DNA of 64,000 nt from Kappaphycus alvarezii (GCA_002205965.3 NADL03000018.1:620001-684000), one strand, 5' to 3'; shown: positions 51,430 to 63,493, numbered from the stretch's first letter. Program-made: numbers and translations. Notes: generated by a model from the sequence alone, not told the origin.

Positions 51430-52040
51430 ATTTGTCCGCACAGTCGCGCGCGCTCCATGTCCGGCCCTTGTCCTGCCGATTCGATAACGGCCCCGATTTC
51501 CTACCACTTCTTTCCAATCCCAACCCTCCCTGCCAGCTCTACTCCACTTGCAAAACGCACTACCAGCACCAAGACACCTCCTTGTGCAACATATGCTTGC
51601 AGCATGCCATCTGCCATGCCTCGATCTATATCACGTCACAATCCAACCTGCCTCGCAGGAAACTCGTCGAGCTTGGAATCCATTCCATCAACAAGCCCTC
51701 ACAAAGATATTGCACTGGTTCAAATCGATAACATCCATTGGCGTTGCAATTCGGTGTTCCAAAAGGTCGAAAACCCTTCTTCTGATCCACCATACAGAAA
51801 CAGGTCTTCCATCCGCAAATTCATCGATATCCATACTCCTAAACCATGCACCACCTATCAACGGGAGTACTGACACCTGAGAGGAAGACTGCATGATATC
51901 GCTGGTGTGACGCTCAGCTCAAGACTCGTGCCCTCTCAACTTTATCCAACACCCATAGTACAGACCCCGGGATTGTGCGTTACCTATGCAAAGATATCAA
52001 CACCCTTGCTCATCCACGCAACCTACCATGCACCGACTTG
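51430..52040 (+). other. possible coding-like stretch, unrecognised
   Basis: After the G-poor block the composition becomes normal. Three overlapping plus frames (51432-51731, 51457-51873, 51548-51880) contain less repetitive sequence such as NGPDFLPLLSNPNPPCQLYS and LPRRKLVELGIHSINK. No family is recognised and no single frame is clearly favoured. It could be a broken gene convergent with the glycosyltransferase gene. Confidence 0.2.
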
Positions 52041-52118
52041 CCTTAACTGATTTCTATCACTGGGGTATCATCTTTTCCTCTCAATGAGCCTGATTTCGCC
52101 GCCTTTTCAATAGCTGTT

Positions 52119-54343
52119 TCATCGCACATCGGCGACAAATCCGTCGCATTCTTCCTCATAAACCAAAAGCCAAACCTCTTGTGCTCGTTTCATCTTTTCG
52201 TCTACACCGATGAGAAAGTTATTGTTTAGAATGACTGGATATAGACTAGTTTCACTGGTGTAGTGCTTTCTTTCGCAACCTTCTTCCCATGTTCATCTTC
52301 AAAGTCTAAAAACCATGTGCCGTCCACAAATAGCTGGTTGTTCAACACACTATATTTCACCCCAGGGAACCTATGCGAAAAAACCCAGTCATGCTCGAGC
52401 ACAAGCGTCGTCAAAAGTGACTGGTCGTTTGAAATGTAGTGGAATTTCTTCTCTCTTGCTTGCCTCGATTTCAAAGACTCTTGGTAACTCACAAAGAAGC
52501 GATCTACAACTGTCGAAAGAATGTTCCTGGTGCCAATGGTAGGACGAAGATAGAAAAAGTTTCCAGCAACTTCTCGTCGCGTATTCAACGTGATGACCAT
52601 ATCCGGAGCAACGTTGATATCAACCTCGACCCTGTCCCCTGAGACGTGGGGTTTTGCAGTTCGTGATGGATGTAGGGCATTGGATCGCTCAGCCAGATCT
52701 GGTCCGTCTCAAAGTGCAGCACCGACAAACCATGTTCCAAAAGATCCCGAAGCAGAAAAGTTCGCTGAAGCATGAGCATCCAATATCTGAGGAACCAAAG
52801 TCTAATGCCGCATCGGGCGAGGAAGCATAGGCCACTGCCTTAACAGCGCCTTGCATAGATATGACGAGCGATCCTTGCTCCAACCGTTTGTGCTTTGCAA
52901 TAAACGTTGTCAACGCCTCTGCAACTCCATCGTCACTCGCGACAATGACAATTGCTGGAGGGGCAATGTCCAGATTGATAACGTTGCAGAGCCAGCTCAG
53001 AGTGGTGTCAAGGAACGAGCCTGTAGTCAGAGTGATGACACCGACTGTGAGCCTCTCGATCTTGCAAAGTCCGCAATTCGCCGAAGTACGTCCCGATACT
53101 TCAAAGAGCACTCTTATCCACCAAATCATCAATGTTGGCCCCTCTTCCCACTCCGGTACTGTCATCAACAATCCCGAAAGGTGCGTCTGGCGTTCCAACT
53201 TCTCCATCAGGCTTAACAAGAACAGGTCTTTCAGGGAGGCAATATCATTGAGGCTTCCCTCGAAAAGCTTGTCCTGTTGCTCTGACATGTCTGCAGTCGC
53301 ACTACTCCAGTCCCGCCTGTCCCACGTACTGATTCCCAGTTGTACTAGAGAGCGGTGAACAAGTGTTTCATTGAATGGAAGAACAGGATACACAATTCGC
53401 TCTCTGTATGAAGCCAAAAATTGGGCAAACCACGCACGTATTGGAGCTACCTTCTGAGCGTCAAGTCTGTCGTACCCACCTAAACCGAGCTTTTTTGGGA
53501 GCGACGGTCTCCTGAACCACCTCTTTCTTCTCATGGCATGCCACTTTAAAAACGTTGCCCAAACATTTTGAGACGGAGAAAACGCAGACGTTAAGGGAAA
53601 GAATTGCTCCAATAGCACTGCTTTGTCACTTGCAGGGACACCATCCGGTATAACAGTTGCATCTAGTGACAATACGCCGGCATTCGCAATCATTCCTCTC
53701 TCTGTGGACACGTGCCTTTTTCAACCAAACGTAAAACGCAGGAGAGAGAGAGGTGGCGACCGTAGCATCAATAAAGAGTAGGATTCATTCGCAGTACCGC
53801 GACTGGGTTCCCAAAGTTTAGACCAATCTGGCTCTGAGCGGTCTGCAATGAGTGTTTTTTCGCCGTGAACCCACTTGACATCGTGAACAACCGACGGGAT
53901 GGAGTGATCGAATCGCGGGGGCCCAAAAATGGCCATTGCCAGCGGGTAGACAGGCAACGGGAGATAATCGCATGTTGATGAGAAAAACATCCAGACATCG
54001 AGGGCAACGTGTCTCGCTGATAATCAGCGTTGGATAACGAGTGCAGGAGCTTTGCAACATTGTCTGCCGAGCCGCTCTGAGTTGCAACTATGATTCGCAA
54101 GGACGGGGAAACCGGTGCTGAGGATAATGCGTAGAAATGATCGTCACGAGTGATCGAGCCAAGCGGGGAGGTCCTTTGTGAGGAATGAGATGCAAAGCGA
54201 AGGACGAGAATTGCGGTGATAAATACCTTGAAATACAAGCCCATTTTGAAAGCGGTAAAGCTCATTGCGATCATGTTTGCAATTCTCGACCGCCTGTTGT
54301 TTGGGTGTTTACCCTGGAGCTTTTTCCAGTAACGGCGCCACAT
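52119..54343 (-). pseudogene. membrane-anchored two-domain glycosyltransferase (GT2-like plus GT77/Nucleotid_trans), frame-broken
   Basis: From the ATG at 54343 the minus strand reads a basic start and then a hydrophobic stretch (MGLYFKVFITAILVLRFASH), a type II Golgi signal anchor. Next comes RIIVATQSGSADNVAKLLHS, a GT2-like first strand, then VALDVWMFF and SPAFYVWLKKA, which occupies the place of the LEDDxxxSPxFYxWL motif; the usual acidic pair is not present. The second half has APPAIVIVASDDGVAEAL, then YWMLMLQRTFLLRDLL, VLHFETDQIWLSDPM (DxD-type nucleotide-sugar site), NDQSLLTTLV and finally PVILNNNFLIGVDEKMKRAQ, the conserved end of nucleotide-diphospho-sugar transferase domains (GT77 type). 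The stop is at 52119-52121, giving about 740 residues. It would transfer sugars onto wall or secreted glycans or proteins. Frame changes occur near 54.01, 53.77, 53.71, 52.77, 52.64 and 52.24 kb, with no extra stops in the segments. Confidence 0.7.
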
Positions 54344-54359
54344 GATGAAGAATGGTTGG

Positions 54360-54930
54360 GGAGTCTTGGATAAAGAAATGGGAAGGATTGGTCCGCCATT
54401 CCCTCCGTATGATTCGATAGGTGGTGGGGATTGGCGAGACGGGATTCGAGAGGTGGGGTCTTGCGGGGGTGAGTTGTTTCAGTTGGGTTACGAACAGCGC
54501 GTCTGCTGCCAGGTCTAGATGAGGTTCCCATGAAATGTTTTGCTCAAGAGGCAAAGCGGGTGGAGTGGTGACTAAATATAGATGTTGCAATAGTGGTTGA
54601 GACTGAACTGCATCTACGATTACAGCATCGGATGTGAGGAGCAAGGGCTCGCTTGGCCGTGAGACAAGGGAGGGGAAGGTTGAGGGTGCAGGATGGGATG
54701 TGTAAGTCTGGACGGCGGGACACTGGGCTGTTTTCAGAAAAGCAGAGGCATGAAGCAGTCAAATTGGTAAGTGTGACGATGACGAAAATTTTAGGCTTTG
54801 GCGGCTTTTTTCTTTGGTGAATAGTTTTGCTGAGAAAGTGCACTGAGAGTGCTGGTGCTGGCACCTCAACAAAACGATTCACCAGCACCAGCACCGGCAT
54901 CAGCATTGGAATCAACACTATTTTCCAAAC
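54360..54930 (-). other. pyrimidine-rich leader upstream of the glycosyltransferase gene
   Basis: The minus strand is C/T-rich with open frames lacking recognisable content (54644-54309, 54918-54544). An imperfect GCTGGTG/CACCAGC inverted, repetitive stretch lies at 54852-54905. It is more likely 5' flanking or leader sequence than a gene. Confidence 0.4.
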
Positions 54931-56985
54931 ATGTATACTGTACTGTATATTCGACCTACAGTCAACAGTAAGTAAAAGTTACTGTAATTTCCATTACCTT
55001 AATTACAGCTATGACACGCCAATCAAGTACATATTATCCTGTCGTTCTGTAATTATGCAACTGGCTAGTGGCACTACACTGTAACCTTCCTGAACTGTAC
55101 TGTACTGTACAGTACAGTACTGTAGTGTTGACATTGTTGACGGTCATGGCGACAAACCTTGAGTCATTCAAGTTTATAGTGATATTCTTGTTGCTCAATA
55201 CTGGAGTACTGCATGTACATAATATATGTACCGTATACAGTACACTATACTGTTTACAGAATACAGGAATTGGGTCTCTCTAGATGGACTGTAAATACCT
55301 ACACTAGGTATATACAGTACCGTACAGTGAAGTATTGAAGTAGTGCAAGTCACGTTGATTTGTAAAATCAGTTCTAATTTGCAGCCGCGGTACTGTATGC
55401 AACCCCACTGGGTCCATTTAGATCCAAAAACCCTTGCGAAATAGGTCCAGGTCCACAATTCTCAACTCTCCCTTCTGGCTCGCGCGCCCCATGGAAACGG
55501 TACTCTGTACCTCTTTGCTTTGCCCCACTGTCACATTGCCTCTTTGAGATGCCGTCTCATGATTATCAACACCACAAGGACAGCACATCACCTATGCAAC
55601 ATGTCAACCAAATCTGGTCACATCTTGCATTCCCACTCGGCGCTAGTCGCATCTTTTCAAACACTACTTTGAGATTCACTTTTGCCAAGCCCTTCAAACG
55701 CCACCGGCAGAGGCACAGTTTCTATTTGTTCTGCCTGCCGCCTGGCTTTCTGCCATACTCACCCATGAGGGCCACGTTTGCATTGCCCACACTTGAATAC
55801 CAAACAAAAAAAGGAGCCTATGGCAACTAGAAGCAGACCAGACGAGTGCTGTCTCAGACTCAGTGAACAAAAAGGCAGTTTGTGTGTAGATTGTGGAGTG
55901 GTCATAGCGGCAGTTTTCAGTTTTCCACAAGTACTGTATGGACCGTTGCTCCTGATGGTAAGCATTGGCATGTAGAGCGCAGACCAGGCAAGTCGCACGG
56001 AACTGTACAACGACAAAAGTTTCCAAAGAATAGTACACATTGAGGAAATGTGGTGCATCTTGCGCAATACGACAGGCGGTGTAAAGCTGCCTAGGTATTC
56101 CAGCCTATTTCCAGCCTGTTGCTGATGTAAGCACTAGAGCAAGAGTGCAATCAAGCCTTGAGCAGGGGCATGCGCTGAAAATGCCACTTGTGTGGACCAA
56201 GCGCCAAAAGGCACTTGACGTCCAGTTAAATAGTGGAAAATGGAGGGCAAGGGTTATTGTTAAAGTGCACGTGATGAGGCGATGTGTCTCAAGGCATCTC
56301 CACTTTTTTTTACGAATCGTAAAACTGCGTCACCTCAAAAGTACGCCAGCACGATGAAAGACATCCACCCCTGTATCTCGTGAGACGTGGAACTTGGTGA
56401 TTGTTCAGGTGCGCAAGCCAGCGCATGCCAGGGATTTCAGAGTCTTAATCTTTCAAGGCCAGTGCAGTACAGCTCAGCACTAATACGGCTCTGGCTCATT
56501 TGTAACAAGAAAAACCTTTTCGCGCTGCCTGCAGCAGAATCATGGATGAACATGGTAAAAAAAATAAGGCCAAGCTGCAACCGTCGGAATACAGTAAATG
56601 TAACTGGAATCCAGAGCGAGATCAGGTGCTACACAACATCGGCAACGGATTTTGAGATAGCAAGAGCAGGTGAGATTGGTGGTCAAGGAGTTTATTGCAA
56701 ACAAACTAAGGATCAAATGGGTGCTAGTCGGGGAAACCAGAGTAAGCTTCGACATACACACACAGTGGTGTGTATCCACGATTTGGGAAATAAACGTCGT
56801 CGAGTTTTTGCGTTTGCAACTTTGAACAACATATGACGTCACGGCCCGGAGTAAGTATAGTTTGTTTGTTGAACAACGTGGTACGACATGTGAGGGCAAT
56901 GCGTGCATTTGGAAGAATTGCAATCGACGCCTAGGAAGCAAGTGAGTAGTAAACATGTTGAAGTGTATGACCTTGGGCGTGGAGT
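54931..56985. other. intergenic, TACTGTA-rich at left; no recognised gene
   Basis: Palindromic runs of TACTGTAC/GTACAGTA lie at 54937-54950, 55095-55124 (30 bp, nearly self-complementary), 55229-55257 and 55312-55326. Minus-strand frames at 55694-56067 and 56540-57205 (221 codons) and plus frames at 56387-56836 show no domain and overlap each other, so none is supported. Confidence 0.5.
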
Positions 56986-56989
56986 CGTT

Positions 56990-57640
56990 TCCTGATGTGG
57001 GATGTTGCTTGAGAACAGATAGGTCAATTGCGTGAGAGAGGGAGGTTTTGGTGGAGTCTCTGTTGCTTGTGGGCTTTTGGAGGTTGTGCTGAGGTTTTGT
57101 TGCTGTGTGCATGACAAAGGGAGGTAAATTGAGAGACGTGAGAGATGCAGAGGTTGCAGAGGTCTGACGAGGCCAACGAGAACGAAAGAGGGTATCTATG
57201 GGCACGGAATGGTCTTTTTTGGATTCCGAGGGAGGAAAGTTGGCGGAATCGGGAGAGGACAGGGCGTCTCGGCGTGATGAGTGAGTAGCCAGTCATCGGG
57301 GCAGTGAATCTGTCTGACATTTTGCGGGCAGCACAAGGGCATGCGATGGTAGAGAGAGCGTGTTGTGTGCGGGACGGCAAGTTTTTTGCTTGGCGTTGAA
57401 TAAAGGTTGGGAAGTGTGGAGAGTGTGGATGCAAGGACGGGAGAGGTTGCACGGAAGGATGACGGGGTTGCGAGAGGGACAGCTGGTGTGAGAGTGGTTA
57501 TATGCAGCAAGGGAAGCAAATTGAGGAATCTGGCGGGGGGGCGGTTGCAAATCGATTGGGGACTTGGGGACCAAGGGCAAATTCCGGCAACCAACGGCGC
57601 TGGTTTCTTTTAGGGTGGCGGGCCGAAAACTCGAGAGGAA
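56990..57640 (-). other. pyrimidine-rich block on the minus strand
   Basis: The plus strand is G-rich, the minus strand C/T-rich, with overlapping proline/serine-rich open frames up to 171 codons (57808-57293). It is the same type of strand-asymmetric DNA as the blocks at 44.0, 45.2, 49.7 and 58.5 kb. Confidence 0.5.
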
Positions 57641-58203
57641 GAGTTGAAGTGGACCACTCGCCACTCGAACGGGGGGAGTAGGGCGGTAAAGTACACTGCA
57701 AGCACTGGATGACGGAAGGTAAATTTTATTACCTTTAACTTTTTTGAACGACAATTCTTCAATTTGAAATGAAAAATAATGAGTTGTTCGCTTTGGGTAA
57801 TCCAACATAAAGTTACTGTACAGGTGTCTGTTTTTTTTTCGAACCTACCCTCACCGCCTAAATATATTTGAATATCCTGAAAAAAATCTGGACCATTGAG
57901 ATTATTTCATGTTTCCCCCTTACTGGATACATAATTTGCCACCTGATGACAGGCAACGCCATATGTGCGGACACTTGGCGTTTTACACGTCGAGATTACC
58001 TGAGATGATCCATTCATTTGTTTCATACATACCTCGGCAGCCATTCATTCAAAACATTAACAAAGCTTCTGGTAGATATTTTGTAGCAGCATTAAAATAA
58101 AAACATTTCAATATGTCACATTTTCCTTTTTAATTTTTACAGTTTGGCGCTACATTGTCATACAAAATGCATTGAGCAGAGCTGTAAATACTGGTCTGTA
58201 TTA

Positions 58204-58229
58204 CAGCTCAGCTCAGCTCAGCTCAGCTC
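58204..58229 (+). repeat. (CAGCT)n microsatellite
   Basis: Five consecutive CAGCT units, themselves near-palindromic (AGCT). Confidence 0.9.
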
Positions 58230-58416
58230 TGTCTATTGTCACAGTGTCATGTTATTTCATTGCACGACTGTACAGACAGTTGTACTGTACTGGACAATAC
58301 TCTCGATACCCTATTGTACTAGCAATAGCAATAGTACAATAGCCTCTGAGCAGCACTCTGACAAAGGAGGCCTCATTACAGTACAGTATTAACCGATGAA
58401 ATGAAATAGCATTGCA

Positions 58417-58456
58417 TGTACTGTACTGTACTGTACTGTACTGTACTGTACTGTAC
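58417..58456 (+). repeat. (TACTG)n run, longest of the TACTGTA family
   Basis: Forty bases of uninterrupted TGTAC units. This is the longest example of a motif scattered through 43.3-58.5 kb. Confidence 0.95.
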
Positions 58457-58489
58457 GTGTACGTGTAGAGTACAGTGCTGCATGCACTT

Positions 58490-59700
58490 GAAAACAGGAC
58501 CGTCCCTGCCAAAGCCAAAGCCTCACGTCCAGACTCTATGGAATCAAAGCACCAAGCTGAAAACCAACAGCGACACATTCACCCCCCTCGCCAACCTCCC
58601 TATCCTTCTCACAATCTACCACGTTTGCCCTTGAAACTCTGGCCTCTGCATTTCCAATCCTACTCGTCACCCGTCTTTTTCAATCACTCCTGACTGGTCT
58701 CCGACTCATTTCATCACCCTTGACAAACCCCGTTGCATTTGAATTCAACAACCAATCATGTAAAGCACAGTCACCAGGTTTTTCCACGGTATGTCTTATC
58801 GCACAAGTACATTTTGAACCAACTCTCCGATTCAAAGCTCATGACAAACGACACCCACCTACCTATCGCATATACTTGAGCACAAATCCCATCTTGTGCA
58901 CTGCTTCTCCTATACAAACGTTGCAATTTTACTTGACCTTTCTCACGTCCTTCAACCCCTGCAAACTGTCTTGCACATCCTTGCCCAGTCACTACCTCCC
59001 TCCACAGATGATGCCCTTTGACCCTCCAACACCTATGCAAGCCTTGACATCCTCCAATCTACTTGGAATAATCACTTTCAACTTTGAACAAAACACAAAA
59101 CTTTCCAACATACTGTTCCGTACATCAACCAGCCCCTCATGTGTCATGTGCGAATCTTCTTGATCATGCCGTCGTCCTGTCAACAGTCTCTACCTACCTC
59201 ACGTTCATCTTTCAAACCTCCATTGCTGTAATTCTATTGTCTTCCTTCACCAACTTTACCCACCATGCACCGCATAGGTGCAACACCAATTCCCCGTGAA
59301 TTCTGCACCGCTGTTTGATTGTCACTGAAACATCTCTCCAGCCCCCCGCCATCTTCCACTTCAGCTTCCAACTTTGTTGCAAATCTTCAATTCTCTTTCC
59401 TTCTCTTCATTACAAACATATCAAATTCATCTACCACTTGTATCATGTCTCACGCTGACACAATCTTCACATATCCTTCGTACCGCCCTTCTTTGCAATC
59501 AAACTTTGCAACTCAACATAACAACGTCAAAGCCGTTGAATGACTTTTCAGTACTTGCAACACTACTACGGGCTTACAAACTGATCCAACAACTCTCCGA
59601 AATACAGCCTACTGATCCTTTCCACAAATACACACTATCAATTCAGCATCCCTTCTCTCCATAACCCCCTGCCAACCCATTCAATTCCTGCCTCATTGTT
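58490..59700 (+). other. pyrimidine-rich, G-poor block
   Basis: The plus strand is C/T/A-rich and G-poor for about 1.2 kb. Overlapping open frames (58720-59163, 147 codons; 59084-59299; 59374-59664) have no recognisable domain. Confidence 0.5.
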
Positions 59701-61460
59701 TGCTGTGTTTCAAGTGGGCCTTCACATGTGCGCAACAAACATTCAAACAGTGTAATTATGTGTTCAAATGACCCGTCATACTTTGTTATTTAAATGACTC
59801 TTTACCTAGGCACAGTGACTCATCATTTGCAAACATGAAAGACTGCCTGTAACAAGAAACGTTTGTGAACAGTCGCGATTTCTTCTACAAGGTCCAGTTT
59901 GCCCCCCTCCGCATGTGCCAATAATATCAATTGCTGTGCTGTGCAATTGACCCGTGAGTAGCCTTGGGAAAATTATTTGCTTCTTGTACGCCTATGGGCG
60001 GTAATGGCCTTCTCATCAAACATCGGCAAAAATTGTTATCGATATATAGAGTTGAGACGTGATTTCTCGCAGTGAGAGATTACGAACAAGTCTAGTACCA
60101 TCTGGAGGGCGGATATTCCGTTTTCGGAGTTCGCACTTGGTTTGCTCTGCACACTTGTGAAAAGCAAACAATACCACGAGTTTCAAAGTGTGACCCGCAT
60201 CGAACGTGGAAACCAGGCATCTGCAGTGCAGCCCATGCTGATAGTATCTCCCATAGTAACTGATTCAATCTGAACGACCCACTGTCGGGCTACCGTACAT
60301 TACAATTAAAGGAGGAAATGTAGTGGAACTTTGAAGCAGTACCAACTTGAAAAAAGAATTTTCACCGTAACGAACAGGCATCTACAAACTCATTTAGATA
60401 ACGAGGGCGAGCGACTTGTCAGATCATAAAAAACTGTATCAGCAAAGCTGCCAACTACAAAGCACGTGGGCAACACTTGTCGCGTTAGGAAATCTCGCCA
60501 GCTCTGTTGCCGGAAAAATCAGCTCCATTGGCAGTTTGTCCATGGATCGGCAAGCTATTTTAAGCCCCAAGGTACATCCCGAAGTAAACTGACGGCTGAG
60601 CAAAAACTAGAAGCGCTCTCAAGTTCCTTACGCCCTACCTGAAGGTAAGGGGTATGAAGTAAGTATTTAATCGACAAAAGTGGGCCGACCAACTTCCTGA
60701 CGAGCATCTCTGACGAGACTGTCAAACCAGTGTACAGATCCAGGGGGCTCTGTCACAGGGCCTCCGTGCAGAAATCTTTGGAAGCTACAGAAATATCAAC
60801 GGCGGGATCGGCGTAGGGAGGTCCCACGGTCTGCCAATTCGGACCTTGGATTTTTCATATCCATCTAGGCTAATGTGGTTGCTGAGTACCTGATCTTTGA
60901 TATAAAGCCGGTTGATACGAAAAAGTTCCATTTGTGACGTTGACTGCGGTGTATCGTGAGTTCGCAGTGGAGCCGTGCTAGTCGTGGAACTCCCTCACAC
61001 AAAATGCTATCGATGGATTCCACACCGAAACTTGGCGATACGTTTTCTGGAGCTAGAAAGTCGACATGACATTGCAATTAAGTCTCTTCTCGGTGACGAC
61101 TGCGGCACCGGCCATCGACGTGTGTGTGAAAGCAAAAAGTTAGTCAGCTAGTAGTTATCGTCCTTGTGCCTTAACAAGCGGCTGTTGATGTAACTGCACT
61201 TCAATGGTCTCCATAAATGCTAGCCACACCCAACTTTGTAGATTTCATTCAAATGTGAGATTCAGGAACCGGCATTTCGCTGAACCGCAAAACTTTGGTA
61301 CTCACCGGGTGACATTGGGTTTGCGTTGGGATCAAAAGAGTTGCTAGTACCAGAATCCGTTTTGTACTTTTGCATGAATTGATGTGAGCTGCGTCCGAGA
61401 CTACGACCCTCGAAACTCCACAGTGATGTTCAAGGATGTAGTTTTGTTACTCCTTAACAG
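59701..61460 (+). other. no recognised gene; some protein-like reading
   Basis: A plus frame from about 60325 reads LEKRIFTVTNRHLQTHLDNE and, after one stop, CRVRKSRQLCCRKNQ...KLTAEQKLEALSSS up to about 60645. Another reads NINGGIGVGRSHGLPIRTLD near 60790. The pieces are too short and broken to assign. They could be remains of a gene or transposon. Confidence 0.3.
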
Positions 61461-62480
61461 CGAATAGTTTCTATGGTGTCCACTGCAGTCCATATTGGGC
61501 TAGGAACTAACCGGATGGTTCATGTCGGTCACGTGCAGCGGCGTGCGCGAGCAGATAGCCATAGCGAAAGACGACCAGATGATGCAACTAAGACGCTGAT
61601 ACACACGCCGGGGTATCACGCCTGCAGTCGTACTATACTTGCGCGCTATTCGCGGGATGAACTCCTCGAGCAATACCACAGTTTGCGGGGCAGGCGCACC
61701 AACAGAATCAAACGCAATCGGTTCAAAAGTGAAGTTGGGTGCATGTCAGGGTGTCGGACGGTGCAAGGGGGCGGCGCGACAGCTTGCGTTCCAGGTGTCG
61801 TACCTTGTCACGGTGCGCCCATGCGACAGCACCGCCAGCGGCTGAGGTGGCCTTGGTGCGGACGCGGCTTTGAACGGGGAGACGACGGTGATTTTCAAAA
61901 GCGACAGGCCGTGTCTCTTCGTTGCTCGGATCGGCGGGGGGTGAACCAGGATGTCCGCGGGCCAGAGCTCTGTGCCAGGGATGAGGAGAGGCACTTGGTA
62001 CTGACAGTCGAGCCCGGCGGCACGGAAGACATGTGAGAGGGCGTTGTGACGGTGTGAACGACCAAACCCGGCAGGGTAGAGGTCGGCCGCGTGATCGCTG
62101 AGGGGGTCCATGCTTCGCTTGCAATGCTGACAGGTTATGGAGAGTGAGTCGGTGTAGAATGGCAATCCGAGGTGACGGGATAGCATGACGGTCCAGTGGG
62201 CTCGCGACCTCCTGGTAGCATTGGTAGGGTGGTTGAAGAGGAAGGCGGCGGCGGGCTGTGTCGGAAGGCAAGGGCAGATGCGGTGCCAGATTTTGACGGC
62301 ACTGTGTTGATCCGGGTGGGGAGGCTGCACATGCGTCGTGTTGCCAGAAGGTCTTGTCCAGGCCTCGCGGTGCACCCTATTTAGTTGGGTTTGGATGGAA
62401 TGGTCAAGACATTCCATTTAAAACTACATTCTGGTCAAGACGTTTCATCCGTATAATTTCGCGCTCGTTTAAGATTCAGA
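61460..62480 (-). mobile_element. second LINE fragment (C-terminal end of an R2-like element)
   Basis: Contains the 3' part of a LINE coding region related in type to the one at 26-28.5 kb but on the opposite strand. The upstream RT core is absent to the right of 62.48 kb, which fits 5' truncation, common for LINEs. Protein-like reading on the minus strand continues weakly below 61.75 kb to about 61.6 kb. Confidence 0.6.
61746..62417 (-). pseudogene. LINE C-terminal zinc-binding and restriction-like endonuclease region
   Basis: A continuous 223-codon frame. It has CQHCKRSMDPLSDH...GFGRSHRHN, the CxxC-H-H zinc-binding segment typical of R2-like LINEs. It then has PLLIPGTELWPADILVHPPP, in which PADI matches the conserved (R)PAD(V/I) of the restriction-like endonuclease, followed by the LSLLKITVVSPFK strand with the expected lysine. 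The enzyme nicks the target for target-primed reverse transcription. The frame is unbroken here, unlike the copy at 26 kb, but lacks the RT, so it is a truncated relic. The 187-codon plus-strand frame at 61473-62036 is its antisense shadow. Confidence 0.62.
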
Positions 62481-63490
62481 AGTTAGGAGAGGGTTTCTAA
62501 ACCGCGGAAACCATGTTTCTTAAATGAGTAGGGGTAGAAATCGTAAGGGCCCTTTGAGACATTGATCTCAGCATCACAACGGGGTCCCTTGTGAGGTTGA
62601 GAGGATTTCGGCTGTCACCACGACTATAGCAGCGCTGTGGAGTCCATCGATCACTGCAGAGGTTGAACTCCCTTTTCAAGCCATTCCACATTCTGATTTT
62701 CGAAGTGTGAATTCTACGTACCGCATGTGAGAATCGTATACATCGCATGTAAGAAATGTCGTATAGTATGTACAGTAGGTGTATTCATGATTACTGTGCA
62801 ATACGTTCTCCATCAGAGAGCGCTTTGACTCTCCTCTCCCAATGGGAACTTTAAGATAACAACTGCAATAAAACTCCTGGAATGAATTAGCGTGCAGTTG
62901 CTGGCAAATCAACCTTTCCGTGCTTATCTGTAAATTCTATGAACATCTTGAGCACATAATGTCTGATGCAACAGCGTACCACACGATCGGTTAGGAAAAG
63001 GCTGCATCTGGAAAAATCGAGTGACCCCGTTCTCAACAACGCTTCAATGGTAGGTCCGCGGGGCTTTTCTTTGCGGCAGTCAGATCCACCATATTGAGTG
63101 GCGTAGCGTTTGCTCGAAAAGAAAAACGCAGATCTACGTTCGTAATTCAAGTTAATGCATCACTCTCTCGAGGGGGCTTGAAACTTTTGATCGTGCTAGA
63201 TAGCGCTCGCAGAGGATCTAAAGGCGCAATGAAGCATCCAGCGGAATTAACGAACAAACCGGGAAGTGGGCTGCCTTGCAGTCTGTAATATAGAGTGATT
63301 ACGCACTCCTACTCAGGATTGTTCAAAACAGAAAAACACACCAACAGCGCGGAGACCAAGGCCCAGTTCGGAGCTTTCTTTGCTCCTCTCTGCCATCGCC
63401 GCCTTCAAAATTACCACCAATTTGAAAGGTCTGAACTAGGAATCAAAAGATCGGTTACTCTCACAGGATGTTCTTGCGCAGATTGCAATG
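62481..63490. other. no supported gene
   Basis: Short unrelated open frames on both strands, none protein-like enough to call. Confidence 0.55.
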
Positions 63491-63493
63491 CGG

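Noticed and set aside
61473..62036. 187-codon arginine/glycine-rich plus-strand frame
   Set aside because: Exact antisense of the LINE endonuclease region, whose motifs are on the minus strand.
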